This document shows, piece after piece, positions 54,590-62,227 of a stretch of DNA of 64,000 nucleotides; position 1 is the stretch's first letter, and each line of letters begins with the position of its first letter. The notes under the pieces were generated by a model. It saw only the letters and a program-made list of their open reading frames with translations, was not told where the DNA came from and ran no database searches. Source of the DNA: Bradyrhizobium sp. AZCC 2262 (GTDB taxonomy: Bacteria > Pseudomonadota > Alphaproteobacteria > Rhizobiales > Xanthobacteraceae); contig NZ_JAZHRT010000001.1 of assembly GCF_036924535.1 (NCBI RefSeq), positions 3,658,001-3,722,000 of the forward strand. Reading direction: 5' to 3'. Both the position numbers and the translations under genes were made by a program.

Positions 54590-56512
54590 ATGATCCCTGC
54601 ACACCATTCCGCCCGGCGCCCGTCGGTGCTTCACATCTTCAAGGTCTACTACCCCGATTTGTTCGGCGGGACGCTTTCGGTGATCCGCGACATCTGTGCG
54701 GGCCTGAAGGATATCTTCTCGGCCGGCGTCCTGGTCTGTTCCAGGACCGGCGGCAAAAGCCGGATCGTCATCAACGACGTCGCGGTGGAACGGGTGCGCT
54801 CGTTCGGCGATGTGCTGTCGCTGCCCGCGGCCCCGACCTATCCGTTGCGACTGTGGCGCCGGATCGCCGAGCACGATCTGCTCGCGCTGCATGCGCCCTT
54901 CCCGCTCGCCGACCTCGTGTTCGCGTTCGGACTTGGCCGCAATCGGCCGCTGGTCGTGCACTGGCATGCGGACATCGTCTCGCACGCGGCGTTGCGGCCC
55001 TTCGTGGAGCCCTTGATGCGGCGGACGCTGCAGCGGGCCCAGGCCATCATCGTGTCCGACGCCGTGCTGATCGAAAATACGCCGTTGCTGCGGGAGTTCG
55101 CCGACAAATGCCACACTGTCCCGTTTGGCATCGACGTATCGAAATACAACCTGCCGGCGCTTCGGCTCGACCGCGTCAATGCGCGCGGACGGCTGGTGCT
55201 GGCCTGCGGCCGGCTCGTTCCCTACAAGGGTTTTGACGTGTTGGTTCGCGCCGCCGTCGATCGGTCTTTCGAGGTCTGGATCGTTGGCGAGGGCCGCGAA
55301 CGGCTGCGGCTCGAAGAACTGATAAAGAGCCTCGGCGTTCAGGATCGCGTTCGCCTGCTCGGCTCCGTCCCGGAGAGCGAACGCGTCAAACTGATGTGCA
55401 TCGCCGATGTGTTCGTGATGCCCTCGGTGAGCAATGCGGAAACCTTCGGGCTGGTCCAGCTGGAAGCCATGGCGGCCGGACGGCCGGTCGTCAACACCTC
55501 GCTCGACACCGCCGTTCCGCAAGTCGCCCGCCACGGCATCGAGGCGGTCACCGTGCCGCCGGGCGATTCCGAAAAGCTTGGCGAAGCAATCGACAGCCTG
55601 ATCGCCGACCCGGAACGCCGCCGGCGGATGGGCGAAGCCGCGCGCCAGCGCGCAACGACAGAGTATTCCACCGCAGCTTTCAGCAAGGGAATCGAAACGA
55701 TCTATCGCGAGGCCGCAGCCGCGCCAGCCCCGACGGTGCGCGCCTCACGAGCCGCCGCGATCGGATGGCCGCACACCATCCAGATCGCGGCGGCGCTCGC
55801 CTGGTCGGACATGCGCCACCGCTATGTCCGCTCGCTGCTCGGGCCGTTCTGGATGTCGATCCAGATGGCGATCATGGTGGCGGTTCTGGGTTCTGTGATC
55901 GGCCACTTCTCCAATGCGAGCGCGGTCGCTCGTCTCCCGATGCTCGCCCTCAGCCTGACGGCATGGACCTTCCTCAACAGCGTGGTGCTGGACGCTACCA
56001 CCGCGCTGCAAAATTCGGCGAGCCTGATCAAGGACCGCGCGCTGCCGCCAGTCATTTTCCTGCTGCAATGCGTGTTCCGGCAAGGGCTGTTCGCGCTCCA
56101 CAATGCCTGCGTGCCGCTGATCCTCTGGCTTTTCCTGGTACCGAAGGATTTTGGCGGCGCGGTCGCGGCGCTGCCGGGACTTGCGGTGTTCATTGTCTGC
56201 ACGGTCGGTCTCGGCCTCGTGCTCGGCGCAATGGCGACGCGCTTCCGTGACCTCAAGCCGATCATCGAATCGGGCCTGACGCTGGCCTTCCTGTCGTCGC
56301 CGATCATCTGGTCGCCGGAAATGATCAATCAGGCTTCGACGGTGATGCGCCTCAATCCGCTGACACATTTGTTCGCGATCTGGCGCGAGCCGCTCTCCAC
56401 CGGCCATGTTGCGATGCCAAGCGTCGCCTATGTGCTCGCAGGCCTTATCGTGCTGGCGATCGCGAGCACAGTCGCCGTTGCGCGCCTGCGCAAAGCCGCG
56501 TTCTGGATCTGA
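54590..56512 (+). CDS. Glycosyltransferase-Wzm permease fusion
   Basis: One continuous 640-residue frame joins two proteins that are normally separate. Residues 1-375 are a GT4 glycosyltransferase (LHIFKVYYPDLFGGTLSV, VPFGID, CGRLVPYKGFD at 207-216, EX7E at 284-292 in AETFGLVQLEAM). A linker rich in Ala/Pro (373-390) leads to residues 395-640, an ABC-2 permease of the Wzm/KpsM kind with six helices (DMRHRYVRSLLGPFWMSIQ). Wzm forms the channel for undecaprenyl-linked glycan export. The next gene, 3 bp on, is the Wzt-type ATPase. Fusion would place the sugar-adding enzyme at the exporter. The reading frame is uninterrupted. Confidence 0.9.
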   Translation: MIPAHHSARRPSVLHIFKVYYPDLFGGTLSVIRDICAGLKDIFSAGVLVCSRTGGKSRIVINDVAVERVRSFGDVLSLPAAPTYPLRLWRRIAEHDLLALHAPFPLADLVFAFGLGRNRPLVVHWHADIVSHAALRPFVEPLMRRTLQRAQAIIVSDAVLIENTPLLREFADKCHTVPFGIDVSKYNLPALRLDRVNARGRLVLACGRLVPYKGFDVLVRAAVDRSFEVWIVGEGRERLRLEELIKSLGVQDRVRLLGSVPESERVKLMCIADVFVMPSVSNAETFGLVQLEAMAAGRPVVNTSLDTAVPQVARHGIEAVTVPPGDSEKLGEAIDSLIADPERRRRMGEAARQRATTEYSTAAFSKGIETIYREAAAAPAPTVRASRAAAIGWPHTIQIAAALAWSDMRHRYVRSLLGPFWMSIQMAIMVAVLGSVIGHFSNASAVARLPMLALSLTAWTFLNSVVLDATTALQNSASLIKDRALPPVIFLLQCVFRQGLFALHNACVPLILWLFLVPKDFGGAVAALPGLAVFIVCTVGLGLVLGAMATRFRDLKPIIESGLTLAFLSSPIIWSPEMINQASTVMRLNPLTHLFAIWREPLSTGHVAMPSVAYVLAGLIVLAIASTVAVARLRKAAFWI

Positions 56513-56515
56513 CGC

Positions 56516-57256
56516 ATGGCCAGCATCACTCTCCGCGATATCTGTCTGGATTATCCGCTTTACGGCGCCTACGACTTCTCGCTCAAGCGCCGCCTGCTCG
56601 GACGGCTGGCCGGCGCCGCAGCCCCGATACAAACGATCCGCGCGATCGACAATATTTCGATCGAGGCTTCCGCCGGCGCGCGCATCGGTCTCGCCGGCCC
56701 CAACGGCTCCGGCAAATCGACATTGCTGCGGCTGATCGCCGGCGTCTATCCGGCGACCAGCGGCCATGTCGAGATCACCGGCAATATCATGCCACTGCTC
56801 GGCCTGAACGCCGGCGTCAATATGGACTTCGTCGCGGCCGACAATATCAGCCTGTTGCTGCGGATCAGCGGCCGAAAACCGACACCCGCGCTCATCGACG
56901 AGATCTGGGCGTTCACCGAGCTCGAAGAGCGCATGCAGCGGCTGCCGCTGCGCATGTTTTCCTCGGGCATGCTGATGCGCGTGCTGTTTGCGACCGCCAC
57001 CGCCTTTCCGGCGGACATCCTCCTGCTCGACGAGTGGCTCAGCGTGGTCGACGAGAATTTCTCGGCGAAAGCCGAGCAGCGGCTGCTCAAGCTGGTCTCG
57101 CAGGCCGCGATCGTCATCATCGCATCCCATGACCACGAACTGTTGCGCCGTACCTGCACCAGCATCGTCAATCTCGACCGTGGCCGCATCGTCAACACGG
57201 TCTGTCCCGACACCCGGCCCCCCTACCCTTTTGAACTGCGAGAGAAGCGAGCATGA
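56516..57256 (+). CDS. Wzt-type ABC exporter ATPase, short form
   Basis: The 246-residue protein is a polysaccharide/polyol phosphate exporter ATPase: Walker A AGPNGSGKST, signature FSSGMLMR (typical of Wzt, KpsT and TagH), Walker B ILLLDEWLSVVDENF and the H-loop ASHDHEL. It lacks the C-terminal carbohydrate-binding domain of O9a-type Wzt, so it should not read a chain-end cap. The start is 3 bp after the fusion gene, and its stop overlaps the next start in ATGA form. It would pair with the permease half of the fusion protein. Confidence 0.92.
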   Translation: MASITLRDICLDYPLYGAYDFSLKRRLLGRLAGAAAPIQTIRAIDNISIEASAGARIGLAGPNGSGKSTLLRLIAGVYPATSGHVEITGNIMPLLGLNAGVNMDFVAADNISLLLRISGRKPTPALIDEIWAFTELEERMQRLPLRMFSSGMLMRVLFATATAFPADILLLDEWLSVVDENFSAKAEQRLLKLVSQAAIVIIASHDHELLRRTCTSIVNLDRGRIVNTVCPDTRPPYPFELREKRA

Positions 57257-58683
57257 AGAAGATACTGGTCGTCAGCGAATCTCTCGGCGAGCCCAACCAC
57301 AAGCGCGGCATCTTTCATTTCACGCGCGAATTGATCCGCTCGCTCGCCGGCGAAGGACACGAACTGACGCTCGTTGTCGAAACCACGCGCCGCTATCGCA
57401 AGCTGCGCAGGCGGCAGCGGCTGTCGCGGCTGCTGCCGGCGGATTCGCGCCTGATCGAGCTGCTCGCGCTCTACAGATTCCTCGACGAAACCGACATGAA
57501 CGAAACCATGACGCGTAGCGCCTTGCGCAGCACGATCGACTGGTTCAAGCATCGTATCAGCATGTGCACCTCGTGGGAGTTCGGGCTGTGCTTCCTTCGC
57601 GCCATCGGCGTCTTGCCGCCGAGCGTCAAGCTGATCGAGAACAAGTCCGGCGGCTTCGAATATATCCCGACCGACCTTCGCCATCTCCAGCTGTTCCGGC
57701 ATTTCATGCTCGAGCCCGGATTCTACAGCTATCAGGACACTTCCGCGCTGATCCGGCTGCCGCCGCCGCAGATCGATGCGCGCGACTACGACATCATCCT
57801 GATCGATACGCCGACGCGGGTGGCGATCAAGCGGAGAGCCAACGCCAAGGTCGTCTGCGTGGTTCATGATCTGTTGCCGCTGACCGACCTCCGGCTCAGC
57901 GACGTCGCGACACGGCTGTTCCTGTCCCGCCTGTTCACCAGCCTGCACCAGGCCGACGAGCTGGCCTTCGTCTCCAACTACAGCCGGAACCGCTTCAGGG
58001 AGCTGCTGCCGCAATTTGCCCACCTGCCGGCGCGGGTGGTCTATCCGCGCACGCGCTTCGATGCCGCCGACGTGGCGCGGCTTCCGGCCACCGCCGCTCA
58101 GCCCGTTCAACCGAGCTTTGTCGTCATCGTGTCGGCGGAGCCGCGCAAGAACGTCAACGCCGTGATCCGCGCCTTCAGGAAGATGCCGCAGGCCGACCTC
58201 GTCGTGATCGGCTACGCCGGCGGCGCAAGCCGGATGCGCAGCCTGCCGCCGAACATCCGCATTGCCGGTTATGTCGACGAGCACGAGAAGGCGACGCTGA
58301 TCGCCGAGGCGCACGGCCTGATCATGCCGAGTTTTGCCGAAGGTTTTGGCGTGCCGATCATCGAGGCGCTGGCCGCCAACACGCCGGTGCTGTGTTCTGA
58401 CATCCCGGTGTTTCGCGAAGTCGCCGGAGAGCTCGCCGACTACTTTGATCCGTTCTCGACCGAATCGATCTGCGCCTCCGTCACGCGGGTGCTGGCAGGG
58501 CAGGACGAATGGCGCGGCAAGATCCGCGCGCGGCGCGAGGAGCTTGCCGAGCGCTTCGGCCATCACACCCAGGCCCGCGACTTCCTCACCCTCCAGCCTG
58601 CCGGCGAAAGCCAGGCATCGGTCCCCCGCACCGCCGCCGCGAGCGCGCCGCTGCTGGACGGCCTCGCCGCGCACGGCACCTAG
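57253..58683 (+). CDS. GT4 glycosyltransferase
   Basis: The 476-residue protein has a GT-B fold: N-terminal KKILVVSESLGEPNHKRGIFHF, then FVVIVSAEPRKNVNAVIRAF and the EX7E element in FAEGFGVPIIEALAANTPVL. A central insertion of about 110 residues (90-200) is longer than usual for GT4 enzymes. The C-terminal 30 residues are low complexity. It is cytoplasmic and would add a sugar to the lipid-linked glycan made for this exporter. It is coupled to the ATPase gene by an ATGA overlap. Confidence 0.9.
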   Translation: MKKILVVSESLGEPNHKRGIFHFTRELIRSLAGEGHELTLVVETTRRYRKLRRRQRLSRLLPADSRLIELLALYRFLDETDMNETMTRSALRSTIDWFKHRISMCTSWEFGLCFLRAIGVLPPSVKLIENKSGGFEYIPTDLRHLQLFRHFMLEPGFYSYQDTSALIRLPPPQIDARDYDIILIDTPTRVAIKRRANAKVVCVVHDLLPLTDLRLSDVATRLFLSRLFTSLHQADELAFVSNYSRNRFRELLPQFAHLPARVVYPRTRFDAADVARLPATAAQPVQPSFVVIVSAEPRKNVNAVIRAFRKMPQADLVVIGYAGGASRMRSLPPNIRIAGYVDEHEKATLIAEAHGLIMPSFAEGFGVPIIEALAANTPVLCSDIPVFREVAGELADYFDPFSTESICASVTRVLAGQDEWRGKIRARREELAERFGHHTQARDFLTLQPAGESQASVPRTAAASAPLLDGLAAHGT

Positions 58684-58703
58684 GCGTTTCGGGACAACAG
58701 CAC

Positions 58704-60023
58704 ATGATGGTCGAATCCGGCGCCATGCACACGCCCACGAGACTAGCGCATTGGTTTGATCGGCCTGACACATGGCGCCGCTCGGCGATCTGGCTGCTGG
58801 CCGTTGACGTCCTGGCCGTGATGACCGCGGCCTCGCTGCCATGGTCGACCTCGGCGACCTCCGTCCTGGTCGCGCTCTGGGTGATCGTCGTCGCTCCCAG
58901 CATCGATTGGGAGGCGTTTGTGCGCGATCTGGCCCATCCGGCCTGCGCCTTGCCGGTCCTGTTCGTGGCGCTCGTCATCCTTGGCACCGTATGGGCGGAC
59001 GGCCCCTGGGCGGTGCGTTTGCACGGGATCAAGCCAGTAGCGAAGCTGCTGCTGATCCCGGTCCTTCTCTACCACTTCCAGCGAACCCAACGCGGCTTCT
59101 GGGTTTTGACCGCCTTCCTCGCTTCGTGCACGCTGTTGATGATCCTGTCCTGGATCGTGCTGTTCGTCCCCGGCTTAAAGCCCGCGCACACCCTCTCCGC
59201 CGGCGTTCCGGTCAAGAACTATATCGACCAGAACCAGGAATTCGCGCTCTGCGCCTTCGCGCTGGCGCTGCCGGCGCTGATCGCGCGGCGTCGGGGGAAA
59301 TGGAAGCTGGCCACAGGCTATCTTGCACTGGAGCTGGCCTTCATCGCCAACATGCTGTTCGTGGCGCTTGCGCGGACCGCGCTGATCTACATGGCGGTGC
59401 TGCTGGTAGTGTTCGCCTGGCGTCATCTCGGCCGGCGCGCCATGCTCGCGCTGCTCGCGGGCGCGATCGTCGCCACTTCGCTGATCTGGACGAGCTCGCC
59501 CTATCTGCGACAGCGCATCGGCGACATCGGTGTCGAATATCAGGCGCACGACATCACCGGGATCGCGTCGACGGCGCAGCGCCTGACCTACTGGCGCAAG
59601 TCGATCAAGTTCCTTGCCGAGGCCCCGCTGCTCGGCCACGGCAGCGGCTCGGTCAAGGCACAATTCGAGCGCGATGCGGTCGGGCAGACCGGGCTGGAGG
59701 CCGAAATCGTCGGCAACCCGCACAACCAGACGCTCGCCGTCGCGGTGCAGTGGGGGCTGCTCGGCGTCATGCTGCTCTACGCGATGTGGCTCAACCATCT
59801 CCTGCTGTTCACCGGACGAACGCTCGCGGCGTGGATCGGGCTTGTCGTCGTCATTCAAAACGTCGTCAGCTCACTCCTGAATTCGCATCTGTTCGATTTC
59901 CACGAAGGCTGGCTGTACGTGCTTGGCGTGGGCGTTGCCGGCGGCATGTCGCTGCGCGCGGCCCAACGCCGTCGGGCGCCGGCGATGCCGCTTCATACGG
60001 GCGTGAGACCGAACTCAGGCTAG
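58704..60023 (+). CDS. O-antigen ligase family protein, copy 2
   Basis: The 439-residue protein has about eleven helices, with GVPVKNYIDQNQEFALCAFA, SSPYLRQRIGD, TYWRKSIKFLAEAPLLGHGSGS, VGNPHNQTLAVAVQWG and SLLNSHLFDFHEGWLYVLG. It would transfer the exported glycan to lipid A-core or a similar acceptor in the periplasm. The length and sequence closely match the ligase at 24961-26280, which lacks neighbouring export genes. It lies 20 bp after the second glycosyltransferase, so it closes the operon. Alternative ATGs occur at 58707 and 58725. Confidence 0.9.
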   Translation: MMVESGAMHTPTRLAHWFDRPDTWRRSAIWLLAVDVLAVMTAASLPWSTSATSVLVALWVIVVAPSIDWEAFVRDLAHPACALPVLFVALVILGTVWADGPWAVRLHGIKPVAKLLLIPVLLYHFQRTQRGFWVLTAFLASCTLLMILSWIVLFVPGLKPAHTLSAGVPVKNYIDQNQEFALCAFALALPALIARRRGKWKLATGYLALELAFIANMLFVALARTALIYMAVLLVVFAWRHLGRRAMLALLAGAIVATSLIWTSSPYLRQRIGDIGVEYQAHDITGIASTAQRLTYWRKSIKFLAEAPLLGHGSGSVKAQFERDAVGQTGLEAEIVGNPHNQTLAVAVQWGLLGVMLLYAMWLNHLLLFTGRTLAAWIGLVVVIQNVVSSLLNSHLFDFHEGWLYVLGVGVAGGMSLRAAQRRRAPAMPLHTGVRPNSG

Positions 60024-60096
60024 CATCGTACGGTCAGAACTGGCGGACTCGCGCGTGGAATATTTTCCCTATTCTACAGTCACCTAAGCCGGAACC

Positions 60097-60129
60097 GGCG
60101 CGCGGCGCCCGCGTCAGAAAATTTTTTTT
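60097..60129 (+). terminator. Possible terminator of polysaccharide operon
   Basis: A short GGCGC/GCGCC hairpin (60097-60109) is followed by a run of eight T at 60122-60129. The stem is short and the T-run is 12 nt away, so the call is weak. The 213-bp gap before the SRPBCC gene holds no gene. Confidence 0.35.
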
Positions 60130-60236
60130 GGGCCCATGTCGGCTCGCAGGGAGGCCAGGCGTCCTTATGGCAGAGACTGAGCGAACCCAACCAAATCCTG
60201 CGATATACTCCGCTCAGTAATGGAGAAAATAGCGTC

Positions 60237-60686
60237 ATGTCCCAAGGCAATACCGTTCGTTTGCATCGTGTCCTCGCCACCAAGCCGGAGAAAGTCTTTC
60301 GCGCCTTCCTCGATGCGGAAGCCATGGCCAAGTGGCTGCCGCCCTACGGCTTCATCTGCAAGGTCCATCATCTGGAGGCGAAGGTCGGCGGCACGTTCAG
60401 GATGTCGTTCACGAATTTCACCACGAACTCGGGCCATTCGTTCGGCGGAGAATATCTGGAAATCGTGCCCAACGAGCGTATCCGATATACCGATCGTTTC
60501 GACGATCCCAATTTGCCCGGCCTTATTGAGGTCACTGTGACCCTGAAAGCGGTCTCGGTCGGAACCGAGATCAACATCGAACAGACAAACCTGCCGACGG
60601 TGATTCCGGTCGAAGCCTGCTATCTCGGCTGGCAACAGTCGCTCGCCCAGCTCGCACTGCTCGTGGAGCCGGATATTCCGGGATAG
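60237..60686 (+). CDS. SRPBCC/AHSA1-like protein
   Basis: The 149-residue protein has the START/AHSA1 fold: TVRLHRVLATKPEKVFRAFLDAEAMAKWLPP, FRMSFTNF, GGEYLEIVPNERIRYTD and the C-terminal helix LGWQQSLAQLALLV. Such proteins bind hydrophobic ligands or act on Hsp90-like partners; the substrate is unknown. A GGAGA site upstream supports the ATG at 60237. It is single and followed by a strong hairpin. Confidence 0.87.
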   Translation: MSQGNTVRLHRVLATKPEKVFRAFLDAEAMAKWLPPYGFICKVHHLEAKVGGTFRMSFTNFTTNSGHSFGGEYLEIVPNERIRYTDRFDDPNLPGLIEVTVTLKAVSVGTEINIEQTNLPTVIPVEACYLGWQQSLAQLALLVEPDIPG

Positions 60687-60694
60687 TGAGGGTC

Positions 60695-60729
60695 GAGGAT
60701 AAGGCACCACGCTGTGGTGTCTTATCCTC
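60695..60729. terminator. Strong hairpin between convergent genes
   Basis: Arms GAGGATAAGGCACCAC (60695-60710) and GTGGTGTCTTATCCTC (60714-60729) match at 15 of 16 positions with a 3-nt loop. No T-run follows directly. It lies between the convergent SRPBCC and binding-protein genes and could end transcription from both sides. Confidence 0.6.
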
Positions 60730-60817
60730 CAGAGCGCTTTGAAGCGAAGTGGACACCGGTTCGCGTTAAGAAAACGCGTCAAAAGAAAGATTCGAGAGTC
60801 CGGTTCTGATCCGGACT

Positions 60818-62041
60818 CTAGTGCCCCACCTCGCCGGTGATGACGTCGCCGAACAGTTCCCACGCCTCGCCGTTGAATTTCATCAACTGCATCTGCTCGA
60901 TCGGAAAATAGTCGTCCGGCCCGGTGTTGACCATGATGCCGGGCAGCATCAGGTCGGAGTGGAAATTCTTCAAATTGGCGGCCTGCTTCATGACATTCTC
61001 TCGGGTGAGATTGTCGCCGCACTGCTTGAGAACCTGCAGCATCGCCTCTGACTGCACGTAGCCATAGAGGTTGTTGGCGTTGGTCTTGTCGCCGTCGGGA
61101 TAATATTTGTCCATGAACGCCCGCCACTTCACGACCGCCGGATCCTTGTCCCAGGTCGGATCGGTCGGGTCCTTCAGATAGGACGTCGAAATAATGTCCT
61201 TGGCATATTGAAGACCGGCCGGCTTGAGCACCGAGGCCACCGACGTTGCGGTGTTGGCCAGGAAGAACTTCGGCTTCCAGTTCAATTCGCCCACCTTGCG
61301 GATCGCCTGCGCAGATCCCTTGGGCGCGGCCCAGGAGAAGAAGATGTCAGCGCCGGAATCGTGCAGCGCCACGATCTGCGAATCGATGCTGGGATCGCTG
61401 ACTTCGTAAGACTTGTCGGCGATGATCATGCCGAGCTTGTCGCCGAGGCCGTCCTTCAAGCCCTTGAACTGGTCCTTGCCGGCGTCATCGTTCTGCCAGA
61501 ACACCGCGATCTTGCTGTTGGGAAACTTGTCCCTGATGTATTTGGCGTAGATACGTCCCTCGCTCTGGTAGTTGGGCTGAAAACCCATCGTCCAGGGGAA
61601 GTTCTTGGGATCGCCGAACTTGGTTCCACCGGAGGCGACAAAAAGCTGCGGCACCTTCTTTGCGTTCATGTATTTCATGATCGCCGAATTGGACGGCGTA
61701 CCGAGCGGCTGGAAGATCAACAGGACCTCATCGCTCTCCACCAGCTTGCGTGCCTGCTCGATCGCCTTCGGCGGACTGTAGGCATCGTCGTAGGTGATGA
61801 AATTGATCTTGCGGCCATTAATGCCGCCCTCGGCATTGATCATCTTGAAAAAGGCTTCTTCGGTCTTGCCGATCACGCCATAAGACGAGGCCGGGCCGCT
61901 ATACGGCATGATATTGCCGATCTTGATTTCGGTATCGCTGGCGCCGGGATCGTATTTCTTCTGCGCGTGGGCCGTGGTGGCGACCGTTGCGGCGACGGCG
62001 AACGCCGTCAGGGCAACAAGGTTCTGCATACGAACCGGCAT
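60818..62041 (-). CDS. Branched-chain amino-acid-type ABC substrate-binding protein
   Basis: The 407-residue protein has a signal peptide (NLVALTAFAVAATVATTAHAQ) and the periplasmic-binding fold type I of LivK/AmiC relatives (GNIMPYSGPASSYGVIGKTEEAFF, INAEGGINGRKINFITYDD). These proteins bind amino acids, urea or aromatic acids for Liv-type importers. No LivH, LivM, LivG or LivF genes are in the window, so it is an orphan here. A GGGGAGAA site precedes the ATG at 62041. The ligand is not known. Confidence 0.9.
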   Translation of the reverse strand: MPVRMQNLVALTAFAVAATVATTAHAQKKYDPGASDTEIKIGNIMPYSGPASSYGVIGKTEEAFFKMINAEGGINGRKINFITYDDAYSPPKAIEQARKLVESDEVLLIFQPLGTPSNSAIMKYMNAKKVPQLFVASGGTKFGDPKNFPWTMGFQPNYQSEGRIYAKYIRDKFPNSKIAVFWQNDDAGKDQFKGLKDGLGDKLGMIIADKSYEVSDPSIDSQIVALHDSGADIFFSWAAPKGSAQAIRKVGELNWKPKFFLANTATSVASVLKPAGLQYAKDIISTSYLKDPTDPTWDKDPAVVKWRAFMDKYYPDGDKTNANNLYGYVQSEAMLQVLKQCGDNLTRENVMKQAANLKNFHSDLMLPGIMVNTGPDDYFPIEQMQLMKFNGEAWELFGDVITGEVGH

Positions 62042-62227
62042 CGTTTTCTCCCCGTTTTTTCAGTCTTGTTGCTGCCAAGTCTCGCAAGTCGCATCAACAC
62101 TTGCAAGCATGTGCTTATTCCGTATGACGAAACGGCATTGTTGCCCGGCGCCAATTGTGATTGATGCAGGTTCGCGTCATTACCGTGCGTGCAAGGTCGT
62201 GCGTTCAAGGCCCAAAGGTTAGACAGG

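Noticed and set aside
55745..58842. Two long minus-strand frames opposite the polysaccharide operon
   Set aside because: They lie antisense to well-supported glycosyltransferase and ABC genes and show only Arg/Gln/Asp-rich composition.
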